The translations under genes were made by a program, and so were the position numbers. A stretch of DNA of 64,000 nucleotides. It comes from Antedon mediterranea (Eukaryota; Echinodermata; Crinoidea; Comatulida; Antedonidae). Of this stretch, positions 13,401 to 23,200 are shown piece by piece (the stretch's first letter is position 1; every line of letters begins with the position of its first letter). The stretch lies in contig NC_092676.1 in NCBI RefSeq assembly GCF_964355755.1, positions 8,352,288 to 8,416,287 of the forward strand. Reading direction: 5' to 3'. Under the pieces are notes generated by a model, which had not been told where the DNA came from, did not search any database, and was given only the letters and a program-made list of their open reading frames with translations.

Positions 13401-16400
13401 ATTAGCATTGCTGTCTCTGCATCTACTATCCGCCTCAGACATCTGGTCAACGTGGGCACTGGCTGAGAGAAGCCCTTGATCAATGTTAGGACCAATCAAG
13501 ATGCTTTAAACAGTCCTGGCTTTGTTTGTATCAAACCTGTTAGTGGCGGTAATTATAGCTGTTGGTTTCGATTGAATGCAATAAAAATAAAATAAATAAA
13601 ATAAAAATATACAGATTCTACATGGGACAAGCATGCGATTTCAGCTAAGCGTTACCACTTGTATGTGTAAATTGGTCTTAATGCAATTTCAAGTATTTCC
13701 TTTAATTAAGATGAATGAAGTACAGTTGGGTCTAAGGGCTCGTTCAGAAGTAGGTATTAACCTGGGCAAGTTGGTTTCTTAGGCCAATCGCTGACTTTAG
13801 TGGGTAGGTCACCAACTTACCTGGGTAAATATATAAGCCTGAATAGCCCATAAGAAACATCAGTATTGGCTTAATCTGTGCAGCAGCAGTGGCCTGATTT
13901 TAAACAAACATATAAATTACACATTCACCTTATTCTTGACTGATCTACAGCAACAAGTCTGTTTCTGAAGACTACGAATAATTCTTGTTTAAAGTACTGG
14001 TAATTTTTTAGCCATATGGTTCTTGTAATCTCTAAATAAGAAAATAACATTATCAATTTTTATAGCATAAATGAACGAAACATCCGCATAATAGTGTGAC
14101 CCCTGAAAAGGGATTTCCCAAAGGAGGGGTTCTATCGTAGAACAACCCATTTTTTGGACACCTGTTTTAAGCTCTGTCTACACTTTCAAATGTAGTTTGA
14201 TAAAAAAAAATTGTGGTGTGCCCAAATATGGCAGTTATATGCTGAAATATGGTAGTGATATGACGTCATCGTGTCCATATGTGGGCACATCACATTTTTT
14301 TTGTCAAGTTTGAGAGTGTAAACAGGGCTTTTGGGTGAACTTCTTTCTGGTGCCAAAAACAAGAACAAATATATCTGAAATATATAGCTATCTATTCTCC
14401 TACAGACAACATTGAGACGAGTGGCCAAGCGGTTAAGACAGAGGGCACCACGATCCATAGCTATACAATTGGCACAGGTTCAATTCAGTCCTCGACCATT
14501 GTTCGAGTGGTAGAACAAGTCTTTTTGGATAAGGACTAAAAACTGTAGGTCCAGTGTACACATTTTGCTTGTTTGCACTATAAAGAACCCAGTTCATCTT
14601 TCAGAAGAGTAGGGTATTACCCTGGTGTACTGGTCCATTCAGCCTCTGTCATTGTAAACAGACGAATAGGTGCCGTTTTGTGGCAGCACTCGACACGAAT
14701 GGTCCCTTAGGGGAGAATAAAGTTATTGCATGTGCCGTCCACACCTGTGTGCAATTCAGACCAGTTAGGCTGCAAGTCACATATATATATATTTTTTGGG
14801 CCACAATAATTCATTCCATTGATACTTACTACTTTCTTTACCCAGAATATCCACCTTTCCATCACTGTGTACAATCAGTAGCTCTTTATCGATTTCATTT
14901 ATAAGCTTTGAAATTACTCTACAGCTGTTGACCTAGAATTTAAAACTTTAATATTTAAGTTTAATATAATAATATGCCAAGCAATGTTCTCAAATCTCAA
15001 ACATAAATTCCAGCTTAAGGGTGGTATATTGAATTTTGATTTACTGTTGATGTTACGCTATAATATTAATTTATTTAATGATTCAACACTTTTTTACGAG
15101 GGTGGTAATTAGGGACCCTCACAACAATTTGACAATAACTAAAAATCAAATTTAAATAAATAGCATTTCTAAAAATTAACAAAATAAAATAAAGAAAAAC
15201 AAATTAGAAACAAAAAGGAAAATCAATTAAAACAATAAATTAAATTGGCCATCTCAGAGAGAAAAGACAGGAGATAGGAAGCAATATATTTTGATAGCAG
15301 GATAGAATTTGGTTAAGGGTGAAAACATGGATGTGAAGGTCCTTAAATTTAAGTAAATATCTGTAGTAATAAAACTAGGGAAATAAAAAAAAAAGCTGTA
15401 AAGGCTATACATATTAAACTTCTATAATTTAAAATGGTGTTACAATATATACCATTAATACACATGCTAGCCTTGAATGAGGATGTACTCACTTGGGACC
15501 AGATATGAATAAGATTTCTTGCGACTACTTTAAAATCTATGCTTTGTTCTTGTCTGTTGTCACTAACTTTCTTGGCTAGTATGTAAGTCCTTATGGAAAA
15601 CTTGCCTCCAATACCATTGAGATACAGAACCAAAAATAGACCAGGAGGACCAGAGTTGCTGGAAAAACAAGCAAAAAAATATTAGAAGGACCTGGAAAAA
15701 GCATAAAACATAATAGGTTTTATTAAAATCATACATAATTTACACCATTTTTTAACCAATAGACAAATATCTATTACCTTGGCCAAATGTATATCCTATC
15801 GTTAATTTCATAAAAGTCTACTTCTGGGCAATTTGAAAGAAGTGTCTGCACAGGCCCAATATTTGTTATATCTTTTCCACCTAAACAAGAAAAATTAACA
15901 ATACTATTATTGATTCTTAGTAAAGTTTTATGTATCTTTAAGACTACCCTATTCAGGACACCCCTATTTAGGAGGACACCCCTATTTAGGAGGACACCCC
16001 TATTCAGGAGGACACACCTATTCAGGAGGACACCCCTATTCAGGGGACACCCCTATTCAGGAGGACACCTCTATTTAGGATGACACCCCTATTCAGGAGG
16101 ACACCCCTATTCAGGAGGACACCCCTATTTAGGAGGACACCTCTATTCAGGAGGACACCCCTATTAAGGAGGACACTCTTATTCAGGAGGATACCCTTAT
16201 TCAGGAGGACACCCCTATTAAGGAGGATACTCTTATTCAGGAGGATACCCTTATTCAGGAGGACACCCCTATTTAGGGGACACCCCTATTCAGGAGGACA
16301 CCCCTATTTAGGAGGACACCCTTATTCAGGAGGACACCCCTATTTAGGAGGACACCCTTATTCAGGACACACCTATTCAGGGGACACTCCTATTCAGGAG

Positions 16401-18859
16401 GACACCCCTATTTAGGAGGACACCCCTATTTAGGGGACACCTCTATTTAGGAGGAAGCCCCTATTTAGGAGGAAACCCCTATTTAGGAGGACACCCCTAT
16501 TTAGGAGGACACCCCTATTCAAGAGGACACCCCTATTTAGGATGCCCCAATTAAGGGGATGCCCCTATTAAGGGGACACCCCTATTCAGGAGTACACCCC
16601 TATTTAGGAGGACAACCCTATTTATAATGACAACCCTATTTAGGAGTACATCCCTATTCAGGAGGACACACCTATTGAGGATGCCTCTATTAAGGGGACA
16701 CCCCTATTCAGGAGGACACCCCTATTCAGGAGGTCACCCCCATAAAGGGAACACCCACATTCAGGAGGTCACCCCCATTAAGGGGACACCCCTATTCAGG
16801 AGGTCACCCCCAGTAAGGGGACACCCCTATAAAGCAGGTCACTCCTATTAAGGGTGACCTATTCTGGCGATACAATTTATAATAATAAAAATAATAAAAT
16901 ATAATATTTTACGATTAAGGCTAGCCCCTATTCAGTGTGTTCCTGATAGTGTTCCCACTGCGAGATACTCTATTTTTGTAGCTAAAATAATTGAGTAGGC
17001 CGAGTAACCTTTTTCCAGTGATCTAATATTCACTGAATTACTGCAGTCATCCTCTGGATCTGGGTTCTTCTCCAACCAAACCACTTGGTTACGCTCTTCT
17101 AGTATAACCACTCTAGAAATGGTGGCGCCCTTCGTTTTGCAGATTGAGAATTGGTGAACTTTGCTCCACGAGTGACTACCGGTAATGTGTTTCCAGATTT
17201 CCACATCACCATCTTCATGAAACTGAACACAAAAAAGAGGAGAGACTTAGCAAGAGAATGACTCAAAATATTGGGAAATTTCCACAATTAAATTTGGGAG
17301 TAGAGTTGTGGCTTGGTGGTTATGATGCTTTGCTACCAATCCTCGGTCCTGGGTTCGAGTCCTGTCATATGTCAGGATTTTTTCTAATGACAAATTACAA
17401 CTCCACTCCCAAAGACTTTGTTTATGTAGAGCATCTTGCATATATATTTGTCTTGTGAATGAGAATGACAAATTACAACTCCACTCCAAAAGACAATGAA
17501 TGAATTTGCTTATCATTATCCTTGGCAATTTGCCTAAATATACAAACAAAACAAAGGTTTGCCATTAACATACAGAAAGACTCTCTGTGCATGTTATGTA
17601 GATAGGACCTTAATATCCCATACGAAAGATGAGGAAACAAGTGTGAAGCAAAATGACTATGGAAGCAAACAAGATACATAATAATATACGTGTTCTTGTA
17701 AAGCGCCGAATTCCAACGATTGGATCATTGCTCATGGCACTGTGGACTAAGATGTTACACTTTTCAACTACATGCTTCTCTCCTAAAGGTCACGTCATGT
17801 CAGTGCAGCAACTTTAACGCTTGGTTCCCACTAGGACGTAACGCAACGACGTAAGCAATCAAACCAATTACAAGTGATTGTGATTGGTCAACTCACTTGC
17901 GTTGCACTTACGTTGCGTCCTAGTGTGAACCAAGCTTAAGGTTCTCTCTCTCATCTGTCCAGTCAAATTCCCTACTACTGTACCACATCACTACACACTT
18001 AAATTAGATTTATTTTTGTAAAGTATAATTGTAAATTCTTACTATAAAAGCAACATTCCAATTTGCTCGTAGAACATGGACATGAATTATCGGTGAAACA
18101 CCCGACAGAAAGAAGGTAAATGGCTTACACACTGTAGAAGTCTGAGGAGAAATAAAATTAGTGGCGTAATGCAGTGGCCTGGAGGTCTTGGACGTTCTCA
18201 GCCCTTTTCGACATATTCTAATGCCTGTTATTTCCTCATGGGCCCTGCTCAGAGACCCCGTAAGCTCCAGGGCCTCTGGGTTTAGCCAGTGAGCGCTCAT
18301 AGCTGTTACATCACTGGAAACAAGATGTATTGCCATACGCATATGAAATGTGTGGCCTACATCATTGTATGATTAAATAAATTAGAAAAATGTCGCCTAA
18401 AATCATTTGAACAAAAGTTGTCACAGCCGGTACAACTAGCCTATTCGCATAAATGCGAAGTTGGCAGTCAATGGGTTAAAGGATTAAATACATACAGTAC
18501 CTTAGCGTCTACTGGGAAAGCATCAAACACCTGTAGTGTTTGAATATCCTTCTGCATAAATAGGTGTCCAGGTGTGCAGAATAATTTGAATATGTCATTA
18601 CTTTGAAAGGCTGTTTCAAGCACCTGAAGAACAAAACAGAATATTCTATATTATGAAAATTATTTGACTAATGAATAGAATAAATAAAAATGATAAATGA
18701 GGAAAGTTTAGTGTACACAAGGTAAACACACAAAACAGATTGCCAGAATTAAAAACACATACTGTAGGCCTAGATATAAATAATAAGACAACAAATAGCG
18801 CATACTGTTACAGGCTGGTAGTGGATATGACTTGAAACTTTTCGGAACTTAAACATCAT
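4495..18859 (-). CDS. HPS6: HPS6-like BLOC-2 subunit, 19 coding exons
   Basis: HPS6 is a subunit of BLOC-2, which acts in cargo delivery to lysosome-related organelles. Coding exons in transcription order: 18812-18859, 18501-18623, 18043-18141, 17009-17222, 15778-15880, 15493-15658, 14842-14932, 13929-14031, 12723-12864, 11988-12185, 11636-11806, 10763-10838, 10296-10394, 9636-9898, 8816-8893, 8255-8355, 5889-6033, 5037-5098, 4495-4654. All junctions are GT-AG and phase-compatible, giving about 815 residues; human HPS6 is about 775. Identification rests on collinear similarity recalled from human HPS6: a VEIWK...VVWLEK stretch in the N-terminal propeller-like part, PHILVPPF near residue 600, and ALKVLIHQKLWADAL near the C terminus. 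The first exon begins with ATG directly after an acceptor, so an untranslated exon probably lies upstream. The donor at 9636 is the least certain junction. Identity is fairly likely, not proven. Confidence 0.72.
4719..5022. repeat. MITE family E, copy 1 (HPS6 last intron)
   Basis: TIRs read ACTGTATTTATTCGAATAAA at the left and its near complement at the right; the interior repeats the word GAATAAANGCC. The right end lies 14 bp from the donor of the penultimate HPS6 exon. Second copy at 32088. Confidence 0.75.
5166..5477. repeat. MITE family C, full copy
   Basis: Reference copy of family C. TIRs: TTTAAAGATGTATTGTTCCC at the left and GGGAGACAATACATCTTTAA at the right. The interior contains CATTGACTTCCAGTCTATTTGACTAT-like sequence shared by all copies. 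TTAA at each end may be the target duplication. Siblings: 6213, 12470 (core only), 22226, 48788, 58226, 60929. Confidence 0.8.
6213..6549. repeat. MITE family C, inverted orientation
   Basis: Same TIRs as the copy at 5166 (TTAAAGATGTATTGTCCCCC and complement) with the core in opposite orientation, including GGCTGCTAGCCAATG. Lies in the same HPS6-like intron region as several other repeats. Confidence 0.8.
6640..8110. repeat. Possible unclassified composite element with GCGC-rich core
   Basis: Begins with the palindrome AGGTTATATGCAT/ATGCATATAACCT (6643-6672), and the word ATGCATATAACCT recurs at about 8071. The interior (6820-7270) is locally rich in GCGC and CGCG, unlike the surrounding AT-rich intron. 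A tRNA-like A box (TGGCTCGATGG) and B box (GATCGAGTCTC) occur at about 7709-7765. Boundaries and class uncertain. Confidence 0.35.
8484..8642. repeat. Foldback repeat in HPS6 intron
   Basis: Two direct copies of a segment beginning TCATAATCGCGTCGAGCATAG or near variant (8490 and 8542) are followed by an inverted copy (CCGATAAGCTATGTTCGCTGC, about 8609), so the stretch can fold on itself. Class unknown. Confidence 0.7.
9390..9480. repeat. MITE family A, core fragment
   Basis: Carries the paired interior words of family A (ATAATGTGCCCATG and TACTACCATATTTGGGCACA) without the terminal AGCTCTGTCTACAC ends. Confidence 0.5.
9997..10194. repeat. MITE family D, copy 1
   Basis: Left end TTAAAGGCCACGTACACGGA and right end CGTCTGTGCTAATTGGCCTT form imperfect inverted repeats; inner arms GAGTGGTAA and TTACCACTT also pair. 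Related copies at 13135 and 43231. Confidence 0.65.
10566..10700. repeat. Tandem repeat, about 26-bp unit, 5 copies
   Basis: Imperfect tandem units of the type GGTACTAGGTCAGGATTGAA inside the HPS6-like intron between exons 10763-10838 and 10296-10394. Confidence 0.85.
10985..11412 (+). mobile_element. Degraded non-LTR retrotransposon 3' end
   Basis: Shifting between plus-strand frames gives residues typical of the end of a CR1/L2-like reverse transcriptase ORF (SHPLH, then YITFQKSGR, about 11170-11220). It is followed by an AT-rich 3' UTR ending AATAAAGTTTTACTTTAAC (about 11391-11410). Multiple frameshifts; dead copy inserted in an intron of the HPS6-like gene. Exact LINE clade uncertain. 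Confidence 0.5.
12470..12715. repeat. MITE family C, core fragment
   Basis: Shares the family C interior (ACATTCAACCAAAAACCCAT, GGCTGGCAGCCAATTTGAC) but lacks clean terminal repeats. Lies just downstream of the donor of exon 12723-12864. Confidence 0.65.
13256..13614. repeat. 8-bp target site duplication of the 5S SINE
   Basis: ATATACAG occurs exactly at 13256-13263 and 13607-13614, immediately flanking the SINE. Confidence 0.8.
13264..13606 (+). repeat. 5S rRNA-derived SINE (SINE3-type)
   Basis: The head (about 13264-13375) follows eukaryotic 5S rRNA closely: TTAAGCAATGTTGGGCCTGG, then TTTGGATGGGAGACC and CTGGGAATATCGGGTGCTGT, which include the internal pol III promoter region. An unrelated body and an (AAAATAA)n tail follow. 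A complete 8-bp target duplication flanks it, so it is a retroposed SINE, not a 5S gene. Confidence 0.88.
14098..14155. repeat. MITE family F, end fragment
   Basis: CCCCTGAAAAGGGATTTCCC and AAAGGAGGGGTTCTAT match the right end of the copy at 53516-53663. Confidence 0.5.
14168..14332. repeat. MITE family A copy (HPS6 intron)
   Basis: Left end TAAGCTCTGTCTACACTTTC; right end GTTTGAGAGTGTAAACAGGG. Interior contains the standard ATATGACGTCATCGTGTCCA word. Confidence 0.8.
14417..14668 (+). repeat. tRNA-derived SINE, copy 2 of 3
   Basis: GAGTGGCCGAGCGGTTAAGA head, B-box-like GGTTCAATTC, and the body words GTAGGTCCAGTGTACACA and AACCCAGTTCATCTTTC. Lies directly after a family A MITE in the HPS6-like gene. 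Confidence 0.8.
15945..16862. repeat. Minisatellite, about 18-bp unit, roughly 50 copies
   Basis: Units of the form GGAGGACACCCCTATTCA, with variation (TTTAGG, TTAAGG, CAGGGG) and with occasional shortened units. It lies in the HPS6-like intron between exons 17009-17222 and 15778-15880. Because the unit is a multiple of 3, it gives long meaningless open frames on the plus strand. The unit resembles the ends of MITE family F. Confidence 0.95.
17297..17550 (+). repeat. tRNA-derived SINE, second family
   Basis: tRNA-like head (GTGGCTTGGTGGTTATGATG, then B box GGGTTCGAGTCC at about 17350) and body words TGTCAGGATTTTTTCTAA and CTCCACTCCCAAAGAC. It ends with CCTTGGCAATTTGCCTAAA, a 3' end shared with the SINE at 1088. 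The same family appears inverted in the duplication at 45338-46007. Confidence 0.75.
17819..17939. repeat. MITE family B, full copy
   Basis: Reference copy of family B. TIRs: CTTGGTTCCCACTAGGACGT and GCGTCCTAGTGTGAACCAAG. The interior pairs ACAAGTGATTGTGATTGGTC with its flank, so the element is one long hairpin. Siblings: 30100, 31638, 37806, 38160, 38288, 50149, 50524, 54981, 60199. Confidence 0.85.
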
Positions 18860-19722
18860 CTGAAAAAAAGATATATATATATAATTTAGGCATAGGCACT
18901 TTGACTTCACTGTTTTCAAGGACAGTGTAGATAGCACTCGGACAACAAACATAGTTCATTAGTAATACTAGGCTTCATAATATAGTAGTACTACTTAGGA
19001 CTGGAATGTAAATAGTTTTTTATTCATTACATATGTTACACATTCATGAGTTGGGTACTACAGTACTATACTAAGCTAAATTATATACTGTACTTCTACT
19101 GGTGGGGTTCACACTAATTATTAATCTACGCTTAGAAGTGATGGTAGGGTTCTGGGATATAAAATCTTATCAAAACAAATTATACACAATACATGTCTAC
19201 GCCTAGTCGTGGATGGAATTCCTTTCTCGGGCCTCAGGCCCTTGTATGTAACCTAAAAGAATACATCCGTCTAGGGAAATGGCGAGAAAGACGATGTTCA
19301 ACAAAGAAGATGGTGAGTAAAAAAAATAACAACAAAAAAACCAAGGTACTACCAATTCAGCCATCCGACAGGCTTACGATGCACCGATATTATAAGACAT
19401 TACCCTAGTCTTTTATCAAAAACCATAGGGGGTGTTATATAGGCGTAGTAGTAGATATTGCCTGGAGATTGTATCTATGACTAGGCTAGGCCTAGGCCTA
19501 GTTAGGGCCTTAGTTTAGGCGTATGTTATTAAAATGCATTCCATTGTAAAAAATAAAAAATGTTATGGTTGTACACGACGATAGACGATAACCTCGTGAT
19601 CATCCTAACTTAACACTAACAGAGTAGGCCTAGCCTAGATAGTAACTACTACACCCTGCAGATAGGCCTACCAGCTAGGCCCTCCTACCTAGTTAGGGGC
19701 AGGGTCAGCCAGGCCTAGGCCC
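18860..19722. other. Upstream region of HPS6-like gene
   Basis: Contains TAGGCCTA-rich low-complexity sequence (19480-19720) and presumably the promoter and any 5' untranslated exon of the minus-strand HPS6-like gene. A plus-strand ATG with a good donor at 19279-19312 was considered and set aside. No TATA box or other control site could be assigned. Confidence 0.4.
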
Positions 19723-19787
19723 GGGTTAGATCCATCTCGGCCGCCGACAATCTCGGCCGCCGGATTAAAAACCCGAATTGTATGGCG
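19723..19787. repeat. Left terminal inverted repeat of MULE
   Basis: Contains CTCGGCCGCC twice, 16 bp apart, then a GTATGGCGCGCCA word. The mirror copy lies at 27949-28018. Confidence 0.85.
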
Positions 19788-20273
19788 CGCCACCGATGCT
19801 TGTATTGTGAGTAATACTGTAGGCCTAGTGTGTTTGCGGAAATGTAATGCATACGCACGTATTCTACACTAATTAATACATTCATTAATTCATTAATTAA
19901 CTTTTAATTAATGTTTTAATAAATGCTTTTTTTTTAAATTTTCAGATTAATAGATTAGTAGTAGTGATATCAATTCATAGCCTAATGGACGACGAATAAG
20001 AATACTTACAATATAAACAACTTTAAGTAAATATTTCATTTTATTGAACAGTAACAATTATTATATAAAAAGTCATAATCAAAAAAATCAAGTTTACAGA
20101 AATGTCAACATTATATTATTTTAAACTATTATTCCGTTTACAATTTTAATTTCAAGTTACAAATTAACTGATATAATAAATAAATGAATATTCATGCATA
20201 CAGTAACAGAATTGAGATAATGTGTGCGTTATTAAGCTTAGTTGCGTCTGACGTCAAGAGTTAAGTTGTTCGG

Positions 20274-23200
20274 TTAAAGTAGTCTGCTGGCAGTTGTGAG
20301 AAGCGAGTGTACTGATCGTTGACCATCGCTGTATTCTTGCCACATTCTGCTCAATCTTGCATTGGTTGCTGCTGCATGTGTAGTCTGTACTCGCAGGTTG
20401 TCCTCCCTGAATACTAGTTCAGCATTAATACCAACCGCCACCGCCTCTTCGTACAACAATTCGCATAATAGGTAGAATGGTATGTTCGCTAGAAAAGGAA
20501 AAAAAAAAGAGATTAAGACATTTAAATACAAAGTACATCATATCGCACGTAATGGACAGGTACAATGGGATTTGTGCGGTTTTTTTATTCTGTAAGAAAA
20601 GAGAAATAACGTATTTTTGTTTGACGTCTACGAACAGAATTTTTTCCTGTAGGAAAAGAAAAAAAATATTAAGACATTCAATGGAGAAACTTGAGGTAGA
20701 CATCGGCGTACGTCAGGTAAGGTATGATGCAGAACGGAATTTTGTTACTGTTGGAAAAGGAAAAAAATATTAAGACATTCAATAGCAGACAAAAACGTAC
20801 CTCGTTTGGCTCTGTTGTTAAGACGGCGGTGCCAACCTTCCAAATCATTGTTTGTGCGGATGTTTTGGCGGTATACGACCCAATCTTCAGGAGAAAACAC
20901 ATTACCCTGGATCAATGTGGTCCGCATGTACATCATTAAGTCAGCCAGTGCCAGCACACCACCATCCAGTTGTTCAAGTTCACGAAATACGGCGTCGATG
21001 TGTTCCAACGGCAGAACGGGGAGGGCCATGAGCTGTCGGATTGTCTGCAAGAAATGTTGGTATTAATTATGTTACGATTCCCGATTGATAACTGCAATAA
21101 ACAAATAGTCCAGTCCCTAAGGGGAGAAAAAGGGGTGGGATGTTACCAGACTGGATACAAATTTTTCAATATAGCAGTTTGGTAGAGTATAGTGTGGAGA
21201 TGCCAAAACAAAGTTACTGGAAATCTGATTTGACCTCTGTGACCTCTGACCTCAATTTTTATATTTTTCTATTATATAACTAAAAATCGCCATATCTTGA
21301 CAACGCAGGGACATTTTGTTTTATTATTTTTTTTTCAAAATGCTTGGAAGATATATATTTATATTCGCTATAATGAAAAAAATTGTACAAAAATGGCCGC
21401 AAAGGCTTTATTTTTCAGTTTGACCTTTGACCTTGATTGCCTAATATCTCAATAACACGCAATCTCAGAGATTTGAGAATGGGCTCAAAATGTTAAGAAA
21501 ATAAATCTAATATTTAGTCTAATAGAAACTTTTTTCAAAAAATTACCATAAATTAAGCTTTTTTGACCCTTGACCTCTAATGTTTGAATATGTCAATATC
21601 TCGGTAACTATTTGTCCTAAAAAGTTCAGTTTGGTGTCAAATTGTTTAGAATATACACATTTATATTTGCTCTAACAAAATATTTTGTCAGAATTCAATT
21701 GGAAATGTCATTTTGAGCTATGACCCATCGTTTTGCATATATTTTGCAATTTATAATCTATAAAAAGAGATCGAGAGAGGGGAGGGGGTTGGGGTGGATG
21801 GAGAGACACATATTTTTGTTACATGTTACACAAATGTTAAACTTTGTCTACACTATAACATTTTTATGTGACAAAAAAATGTGATGTGCCCATATATGGA
21901 CACGATGAATGACATATCACTACCATATTTGGGCACATCACACCTTTTTTGTTAAACTAGTTTATAGTGTAGACAAACATGTAAAAAATATGTGTCTCTC
22001 CATCAACCCAACCACCTCCCCCTCTCTTGCTTTTCCAATGCTACTGCATGCATCTATACACATCAAAATGGCCCGAATTGTACTGGAAAGTTTTTAGCTG
22101 CATTTGAAAATAAGTCCCAGAGGATGGGTGTATTGTAATGTTATCAGAATTATGGCAATTGTTTGTAATGGGAATCCGAAAGTTTTAAAACTACATTTGA
22201 AATATTTGCTAATAATATCACATGCTATTAAAGATATACTTATTTTCCCCCTGACAAAAGTAATTTTGACAAATATTTTTGTTGAATATGCAATTTTAAT
22301 GTCACACATAATAGTTTCACCAAAATTGGATTGAAAAAAAAATGATATAGTGCATACCCAAAAAAACTGTAATTCAAAGCAAAAAATAGGCTGGAAGTCA
22401 ATGTGATTTTGGATAAATTAACTGTTTATTTTGTCTTTAAAGTGATATTTACTCTATTTTTTAGGTTAGCTCTTTGATTAAACACCTCTTCCAGTGCAGT
22501 GAAGATCTTAAGTGTCGCATTGTCTTACTAATCTTCCTTAACTTCTCTTTGAACGATCGTAATCAATATTTGTTGAGGTATAATATTTCCCTCTAATATG
22601 GTAATGCCTGTTTTATTGAGTCAAATGCTTTCTGATAATCTCTAAATCAAAGATTTGGTGATATTCATTTCCTTTTTATTTTAGTTGATTGACAAACTGT
22701 ATAAGATGGTCCTACTGTATAAAGCCTTATATATTGGTTTATTTACTTCTAGTCGGTTTCTGATTTTGTTTTTTGATTACTTTTGTAAATTATTTGTGTA
22801 CATGTGATAATGTTCGTTTGGTCGGTAATGGTTGATGTCAGTTTTGTCATGTTTTTGTGGATTAAAGTATAATTATCATTGCTTCTCTTAATTTCTTCTG
22901 GTTTCAAAGATTTTGTTGTATAGTGTTATGAGCTGGATGTGTTATTTGCCTCATCAAGCCAAGATGGTAATTTTGACTGCTCACTGGTTTGTTTTCCTTT
23001 TATATTCCACTACAGTATGTTCTTGAAAAGAAATCAGCTTTGTAATTAATTTGTCTTTGATCCTTTTCAGATTTCTAATATTTTAAACATATGTTTTTCT
23101 TTTCTTCGCTTTTTCCTCACTGTTTCAAACATTTTATTTTTTCAGCATACTTCAAGCAATTAATTGATAATTAGGTCATAATATGTTTTATGAGTATCAA

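Larger units (their letters stand above)
13135..13680. repeat. MITE family D split by a 5S-derived SINE
   Basis: Left part from 13135 (AAAAGGCCAATTTACACAGA, then AAGCGATAAGGGTAAGTGG) and right part ending 13680 (GCGTTACCACTTGTATGTGT, AATTGGTCTTA) are the two inverted ends of one family D element. They are separated by the SINE at 13264-13606. Confidence 0.7.

Noticed and set aside
16080-16851. Long plus-strand open frames in the 15.9-16.9-kb array
   Set aside because: They arise because the minisatellite unit is a multiple of 3; the peptide is a meaningless repeat.
18150-18313. Upstream extension of the exon at 18043-18141
   Set aside because: It would require a phase-2 entry, while the previous exon ends in phase 0; a strong acceptor (TTTCTCCTCAG) at 18142 gives the right phase.
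19279-19312. Plus-strand ATG exon with a good GTGAGT donor that would join in phase to the M12B gene across the MULE
   Set aside because: The M12B reading frame has its own ATG and a convincing signal peptide at 28751, which a secreted protease needs; splicing from 19312 would remove it.
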